A stretch of 8,859 nucleotides of DNA from SBBG01 sp033717875 (GTDB lineage: Bacteria > Pseudomonadota > Gammaproteobacteria > Ga0077554 > Ga007554): NCBI GenBank assembly GCA_033717875.1, contig JADDKJ010000064.1, forward strand, positions 1 through 8,859, written 5' to 3'. Positions 5,665 to 8,859 of the stretch are shown here, one piece after another. The notes below the pieces were generated by a model. It had not been told where the DNA came from. It saw nothing but the letters and a program-made list of their open reading frames with translations, and did no database searches. Position numbers and translations under genes: made by a program. The stretch's first letter is position 1. The number at the start of each line of letters is the position of its first letter.

Positions 5665-6525
5665 ATGAAGGCTTCAGAGTGCATTGAGTTTTTGCAACAG
5701 ATGCTGCCGCGGTTGCGTCTGCGCTGGCCGGGATTTCGCAAGGTGCGCGGCCAGGTTTGCAAAAGGGTGCGGCATCGCTTGCAAGGATTGGCATTGGCGG
5801 ATGTCGCCGCGTATCGCGCTTACCTCGAATCTCATCCTGCGGAATGGGAAGTCCTGGACGGAATGTGTCATATCACCATCTCCCGTTTTTACCGCGACAA
5901 AGGTGTCTTTGATTTTCTTGCGCGGCAAGTTTTTCCCGAAATCGCGCGCATGGTTTTGGAGAGGGGAGAAAAGACTTTGGGCTGCTGGAGCGCCGGGTGC
6001 GCCTCTGGGGAGGAGCCTTACACGCTCGCGCTGCTCTGGCAACTGTATCTGAAGCCACGCTTTCCTGATCTGACGATGCGGATCGTCGCGACCGATGCCG
6101 ATGCCGCCATGCTCAAGCGCGCCGAGCTGGCTTGTTATCGCTATAGCAGCGTGGATGATCTTCCAGAGGACTGCTTGACACAAGGATTTGTCAGGGTCGA
6201 AGATGAATACTGCCTGCGGCCGGTGTACCGTGATGAGGTGGAGTTCCTGAAGCAGGACCTGCGCTTCATCGTGCCCGATGGGACTTTTCATCTTGTGCTG
6301 TGTCGCAATCTGGCATTCACTTATTTTGACGATGCCACACAGAGCGAAGTGCTGCGAAAGATTCATGACAAGCTGCGTCCGGGCGGTGTGCTCGTGATCG
6401 GCAGCCACGAATCGCTGCCGCAGGGTGCGAGCGGATTTTGGGCGTGGAGCGGGAAACAGGGTGTTTATCGGCAGATGGACAGAGGAGATGGATATCATGA
6501 AAGCATTGATCATCAGCGCAGATGA
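5665..6525 (+). CDS. Orphan CheR-family SAM methyltransferase
   Basis: This 286-residue protein has the CheR layout: a small helical N-terminal region (1-65), ITISRFYRD (70-78) where CheR has a T-x-FFRD block, SAM motif WSAGCASGEEPYTLAL (108-123), ATDAD (142-146) and the late block LVLCRNLAFTYF (210-221) followed by LRPGGVLVIGSHESLP. CheR proteins methylate glutamates on chemoreceptors, but no receptor, CheB, CheA or CheW gene is here. SRFYRD in place of the classic block, and CRNLAFTYF instead of CRNVLIYF, suggest a stand-alone subgroup with another protein substrate. A GTG at 5659 in the same frame would add two residues; ATG 5665 fits the ribosome site. The end overlaps the next gene by 29 bases, so they are co-transcribed. 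Confidence 0.85.
   Translation: MKASECIEFLQQMLPRLRLRWPGFRKVRGQVCKRVRHRLQGLALADVAAYRAYLESHPAEWEVLDGMCHITISRFYRDKGVFDFLARQVFPEIARMVLERGEKTLGCWSAGCASGEEPYTLALLWQLYLKPRFPDLTMRIVATDADAAMLKRAELACYRYSSVDDLPEDCLTQGFVRVEDEYCLRPVYRDEVEFLKQDLRFIVPDGTFHLVLCRNLAFTYFDDATQSEVLRKIHDKLRPGGVLVIGSHESLPQGASGFWAWSGKQGVYRQMDRGDGYHESIDHQRR
6481..6487 (+). promoter_or_regulatory. Ribosome binding site setting the PfpI-like start
   Basis: AGAGGAG lies inside the end of the CheR-like gene, 9 bases before the ATG at 6497. An in-frame ATG at 6488 directly touches the site and so is unlikely to be used; the longer frame from 6425 lacks support. Confidence 0.7.
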
Positions 6526-7003
6526 TTTTGAGGACTCCGAACTGCTGGTTCCCCTTTATAGACTGAAGGAAGCAGAGATAGAGGTGGACATCGCTTCCAT
6601 CGCAAAAGGGAAAATCAGGGGCAAGCACGGTTACGAAACGGAGGTGGACAAAACCTTGCAGGAAGTGCGTCCGGACGATTACGACCTATTGGTTATCCCC
6701 GGCGGCAAGGCGCCGGAAGTCGTCAGAAAACAGTCTGTGGCGCTCGATATCGCGAAGCACTTTTTCCGTGCGGGCAAACCCATCGCCGCCATCTGCCACG
6801 GCCCGCAGGTTTTGATTTCCGCAGGGTTGCTCGAAGGCCGGCGCGCCACCTGTTACAAATCGGTGGCGCAAGAGCTGAAAGCGGCGGGGGCCATTTATGA
6901 AGACAAGGAAGTGGTGGTGGACGGCAATCTCGTCACCTCGCGGCAGCCAGGGGATTTGCCTGCGTTTCTGAGAGAGATGATCAGGGTGGTCAAGTTTTCA
7001 TGA
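6497..7003 (+). CDS. PfpI/DJ-1 family protein (protease- or deglycase-like)
   Basis: This 168-residue protein matches the PfpI branch of the DJ-1 superfamily in length and throughout. Glu12 (DDFED, 9-13), Cys100 in the nucleophile elbow AAICHGPQ (97-104) and His101 are the family's catalytic residues. The C-terminal block VVVDGNLVTSRQPGDLPAF is also typical. Members have been described as intracellular proteases and as glyoxalases or deglycases that repair glycated protein or nucleotides; the latter is disputed in the literature. Cytosolic, with no signal peptide. It overlaps the CheR-like gene by 29 bases and the next gene by 4 (ATGA at 7000). The neighbourhood of a DNA-repair-like protein and a flavoprotein suits a stress or damage role. 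Confidence 0.92.
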   Translation: MKALIISADDFEDSELLVPLYRLKEAEIEVDIASIAKGKIRGKHGYETEVDKTLQEVRPDDYDLLVIPGGKAPEVVRKQSVALDIAKHFFRAGKPIAAICHGPQVLISAGLLEGRRATCYKSVAQELKAAGAIYEDKEVVVDGNLVTSRQPGDLPAFLREMIRVVKFS

Positions 7004-7728
7004 CCGGAAACGAGATGCGGGGGGGTGAGATGACGGCGGCTGGCACAAGCAAAGCCGGCGCCAAGAATCTCGTCAGGGATTTTGGCGGAAGATACTCCTC
7101 AGCACTGGATATTGATTTGAGATCTGGAAAGTCGGGGGAAGTATTCAAATGGTTTCTCGCTTCGATCCTGTTCGGGGCGCGCATCTCGCAAACCATCGCG
7201 ATCAACACCTACCACGCGTTCGAGCAGGCCGGTGTGCTGTCGCCGCAGCGCATCGTGGATACGGGCTGGGATGGCCTGGTGGCGATTCTTGATCAGGGCG
7301 GGTATGTGCGCTACGACTTCAAAACCGCCACCAAACTCCTGGATGTCAACAAGACTCTGCTCGACGACTATGGCGGCGATCTCAATCGCCTGCACGCGGA
7401 CGCCGCGAATGAAAAAAATCTCGAAGCGAGGCTCAAGGCGCTGGGTAAAGGCATCGGCGAGGTGACGGTCAATATTTTCCTCCGGGAAATGCGCGGTGTC
7501 TGGCCGAAAGCCCAACCTCTTCCTGCCGATATCGTTATTGCCGCGGCCAGAGAGGCCGGCTTTGTCCCAAGGGGGATCAGGGGCAGGGAAAAGATGTTGT
7601 CGCTATTGATGAATGAATGGCGCGACGAAGGAATGAAGGAAAAAGATTTTTCGGATTTCGAGGCGGCTTTGATCCGCTTCGGCAAGAGCCTGGGAAAGAA
7701 AAAATCAGCGACCGACAAAGGGGGATGA
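7000..7728 (+). CDS. HhH-GPD (endonuclease III)-like DNA-repair protein lacking Fe-S
   Basis: This protein of 242 residues resembles the all-helical endonuclease III/HhH-GPD superfamily. ILFGARISQTIAINTYHAFE (56-75) corresponds to the N-terminal helices with the substrate-wedge region. ALGKGIGEVTVNIFLREM (147-164) is the helix-hairpin-helix, and PLPADIVIAA (173-182) carries the likely Asp177. In endonuclease III the hairpin reads GVGRKTA and its Lys performs the lyase step; here that position is Val155, so a lyase is unlikely. There is no cysteine at all, so no 4Fe-4S cluster. It could be a monofunctional glycosylase or a non-catalytic DNA binder. Possible starts are 7000 (overlaps the previous stop by ATGA), 7015 and 7030; the last has GGGGGGGTGAG just upstream. 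Homology begins only after about residue 25, so the shorter start is possible. Confidence 0.75.
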   Translation: MTGNEMRGGEMTAAGTSKAGAKNLVRDFGGRYSSALDIDLRSGKSGEVFKWFLASILFGARISQTIAINTYHAFEQAGVLSPQRIVDTGWDGLVAILDQGGYVRYDFKTATKLLDVNKTLLDDYGGDLNRLHADAANEKNLEARLKALGKGIGEVTVNIFLREMRGVWPKAQPLPADIVIAAAREAGFVPRGIRGREKMLSLLMNEWRDEGMKEKDFSDFEAALIRFGKSLGKKKSATDKGG

Positions 7729-7729
7729 A

Positions 7730-8278
7730 ATGGCGAAATTCTATGACGCCATGAATGAAGAACTGTGCGATTTCATGCGGCGCCAACATGTTTTCTTTGT
7801 CGCCACCGCGCCCGTCAGTGGCCGGATAAATCTTTCCCCGAAGGGAATGAATACTTTTCGTTGCCTCGATGATTCCACGGTGGCCTATCTCGATCTGACC
7901 GGGAGCGGAAATGAAACTTCCGCGCATTTGCTGGAAAACGGCCGCATGACGATCATGTTTTGCAGCTTTGATGAAAATCCCCGGATTCTCCGGCTCTACG
8001 GGCATGGTCGCGTGGTACATCCTCGGGATGGTGAATGGCAACGATTGCTTTCTCTGTTCGATGATTTGCCGGGCAAGCGGCAAATCATCATTATGAACAT
8101 AAGCCATCTCCAAACGTCGTGCGGCTTCGCTGTTCCGCTGTATGAGTATCAAGGCGAGCGCGAAACGCTATTGCGCTGGGCGGAAAATAAAGGGGAACCG
8201 GGTATTCGTGATTATTGGCGGGACAGGAATCAGGTGAGTATTGATGGTTTGCCGACTCGGATTGTTGATGGTTATTGA
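7730..8278 (+). CDS. Pyridoxamine 5'-phosphate oxidase-fold flavoprotein
   Basis: This 182-residue protein matches the split-barrel PNPOx-like family throughout. Blocks are FFVATAPVSGRINLSPKGM (22-40), VAYLDLTGSGNETSAHLLEN (51-70), RMTIMFCSFDENPRILRLYG (72-91) and SCGFAVPLYEYQGERETLLRWAENKG (130-155). It probably binds FMN (or F420 or heme, as relatives do) and acts on a small molecule; it is too diverged to be the vitamin B6 enzyme PdxH. Its ATG follows the previous stop by one base, with GGGGG at 7720-7724 as ribosome site, so it belongs to the same operon as the CheR-, PfpI- and HhH-like genes. It appears complete and cytosolic. The true substrate is unknown. Confidence 0.85.
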   Translation: MAKFYDAMNEELCDFMRRQHVFFVATAPVSGRINLSPKGMNTFRCLDDSTVAYLDLTGSGNETSAHLLENGRMTIMFCSFDENPRILRLYGHGRVVHPRDGEWQRLLSLFDDLPGKRQIIIMNISHLQTSCGFAVPLYEYQGERETLLRWAENKGEPGIRDYWRDRNQVSIDGLPTRIVDGY

Positions 8279-8302
8279 GGATGTTCGGCACCCTTCGCTT
8301 TA

Positions 8303-8338
8303 TTATCAACCCGGCAATGAATATTGCCGGGTTGATAA
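8303..8338. terminator. Perfect 16-bp hairpin, probable terminator
   Basis: TATCAACCCGGCAAT (8304-8318) pairs perfectly with ATTGCCGGGTTGATA (8323-8337), and T8303 with A8338 adds one pair. The loop is GAAT. It lies 25 bases after the flavoprotein stop. It is stable enough to end transcription, but the base run after it is TGATAAATGG, not a T-tract. It ends 2 bases before the ribosome site of the next gene, so it may instead control that gene's translation or serve as an operator. Confidence 0.55.
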
Positions 8339-8350
8339 ATGGAGAAAGAA

Positions 8351-8722
8351 ATGACGAAATCTACAACGAATTACTGGAATACATTGGCTCCTGAAAGCCG
8401 TGACCGATGGGCACCAATCAAAGGGTTGGAGGGAATGGCTGAAGAATTGACCTTGAGCATTGATCTTCAAACGGGCGAGTACACAAGATTGACGCGTTTC
8501 CTGCCGGGTGCCGATACCTCTGCGTTTGGCGGCAAAACTCATCCGTATCCGGAGGAGGTGTTCATTGTCAGCGGCCGTCTATACGATCAGGCTTTTGACC
8601 TATGGCTTGAATCCGGTCATTACGCGAGCCGCCCTCCTGGGGAGCTTCATGGGCCGTTCAAGACAGACACGGGATGCGTGGTATTGGAAATGTCCTTCCC
8701 CAACCGCGTCGTCGACCCCTGA
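8351..8722 (+). CDS. Small cupin-domain protein (ChrR-like)
   Basis: This 123-residue single-domain cupin has GGKTHPYPEEVFIVSGRLYD (60-79) as the first cupin motif, with His64 and Glu68/69 as candidate metal ligands, and GHYASRPPGELHGPF (89-103) as the second, with His100. The first motif has one His where HxH is usual (H-P-Y), so one ligand may be missing. The group resembles anti-sigma ChrR C-terminal-like and small oxygenase-like cupins; I cannot name a substrate. ATG 8351 is chosen because GGAG (8341-8344) lies 6 bases upstream; an in-frame ATG at 8339 has no site and would add 4 residues. It stands after a strong hairpin, so it may be read through from the upstream operon or have its own start. 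The stop is only 10 bases from the right-hand IS. Confidence 0.8.
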   Translation: MTKSTTNYWNTLAPESRDRWAPIKGLEGMAEELTLSIDLQTGEYTRLTRFLPGADTSAFGGKTHPYPEEVFIVSGRLYDQAFDLWLESGHYASRPPGELHGPFKTDTGCVVLEMSFPNRVVDP

Positions 8723-8732
8723 AAAAAAGTAA

Positions 8733-8756
8733 GGCTCTTCAGGAAGTCGTGTGGGT
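8733..8756. repeat. Left terminal inverted repeat of the right IS
   Basis: This 24-base repeat begins GGCTCTTCAGG and ends TCGTGTGGGT. It matches the reverse complement of 104-127 at 18 of 24 positions, a level usual for the two ends of one IS type. Confidence 0.65.
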
Positions 8757-8859
8757 AAAAATTGGGGCATAGCATGACGGAAAGCTACGACGATTGCGGT
8801 ATTCAGCAGTTTGAAGCGGGCTGTAAAACTGGCATGCTTTACCGATGGCTACCTCACGC
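8733..8859 (+). mobile_element. Left end of a second ISL3-like insertion sequence (partial)
   Basis: This is the start of an insertion sequence whose body lies beyond the window. It opens with the terminal repeat at 8733-8756 (tip GGCTCTTC), related to the repeat at 104-127. It inserted 10 bases after the cupin stop. The candidate target-duplication copy is AAAAGTAA (8725-8732). A frame is open from ATG 8774 to the window end (starting MTESYDDCGIQQFEAGC), and another ATG lies at 8845. Neither is recognisable as a transposase start from so few residues. The orientation is the same as that of the left IS. Confidence 0.6.

Noticed and set aside
5674..6513. 279-codon open frame on the minus strand
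   Set aside because: It lies wholly opposite the CheR-like gene, whose + strand product has clear family motifs. The minus-strand product shows none, so this is a codon-bias shadow.
7577..8152. 191-codon minus-strand frame across the HhH-like/flavoprotein junction
   Set aside because: Both overlapped + strand genes are well supported, and the antisense product has no family motif or ribosome site.
128..8732. A target-site duplication shared across the two IS inner borders
   Set aside because: AACTTCTT (128-135) and AAAAGTAA (8725-8732) do not match. The two insertions are separate events, or the matching copies are outside the window.

Overview
The window is an accessory island from a proteobacterium. 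I base this on the moderate-to-high GC, the tightly packed operons and a Gram-negative outer-membrane-type protein with a signal peptide. A beta- or gammaproteobacterium is my guess; no marker gene fixes the lineage. About 8.6 kb of genes lies between two insertion-sequence ends of the same type. At the left edge is the last 40 codons of an ISL3-like transposase and its right terminal repeat (104-127). At the right edge is the left terminal repeat of a related element (8733-8756), followed by the start of its interior. The two repeats match at 18 of 24 positions when one is reverse-complemented, and both elements point the same way.

Region 1 (128-4800, + strand) is a compact lipid-tailoring operon. 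It holds a 3' remnant of a fatty acyl-AMP ligase (FAAL) cut off by the IS, a membrane fatty-acyl desaturase, an acyl carrier protein (ACP), a mycolate-cyclopropane-synthase-like SAM methyltransferase, an Sfp-type phosphopantetheinyl transferase, an alpha/beta hydrolase, an 18-codon mini-ORF and a secreted beta-barrel-like protein. From the desaturase onward, successive genes abut or overlap by 1 to 8 bases. The likely logic is that the ligase loads a fatty acid onto the ACP (activated by the transferase), the desaturase and methyltransferase modify the ACP-bound chain, and the hydrolase releases or transfers it. The FAAL-desaturase-ACP core resembles the JamABC type of terminal-alkyne/alkene starter pathway. 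Adding a methyltransferase, a dedicated transferase and a secreted protein is a different layout. In this copy the loading enzyme is broken.

Region 2 (4885-5595, - strand) is a single class I glutamine amidotransferase-like gene, convergent with region 1 and separated from it by a hairpin.

Region 3 (5665-8278, + strand) is a second tight operon: an orphan CheR-type methyltransferase, a PfpI/DJ-1 family protein, a helix-hairpin-helix (HhH-GPD-like) DNA-repair-type protein lacking an Fe-S cluster, and a pyridoxamine-phosphate-oxidase-fold flavoprotein. A perfect 16-bp hairpin follows, then a small cupin gene (8351-8722), then the second IS end. The set suggests damage or stress response, but that is inference. 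I saw no rRNA, tRNA, CRISPR array or replication origin, and no gene-free stretch longer than 300 bases.
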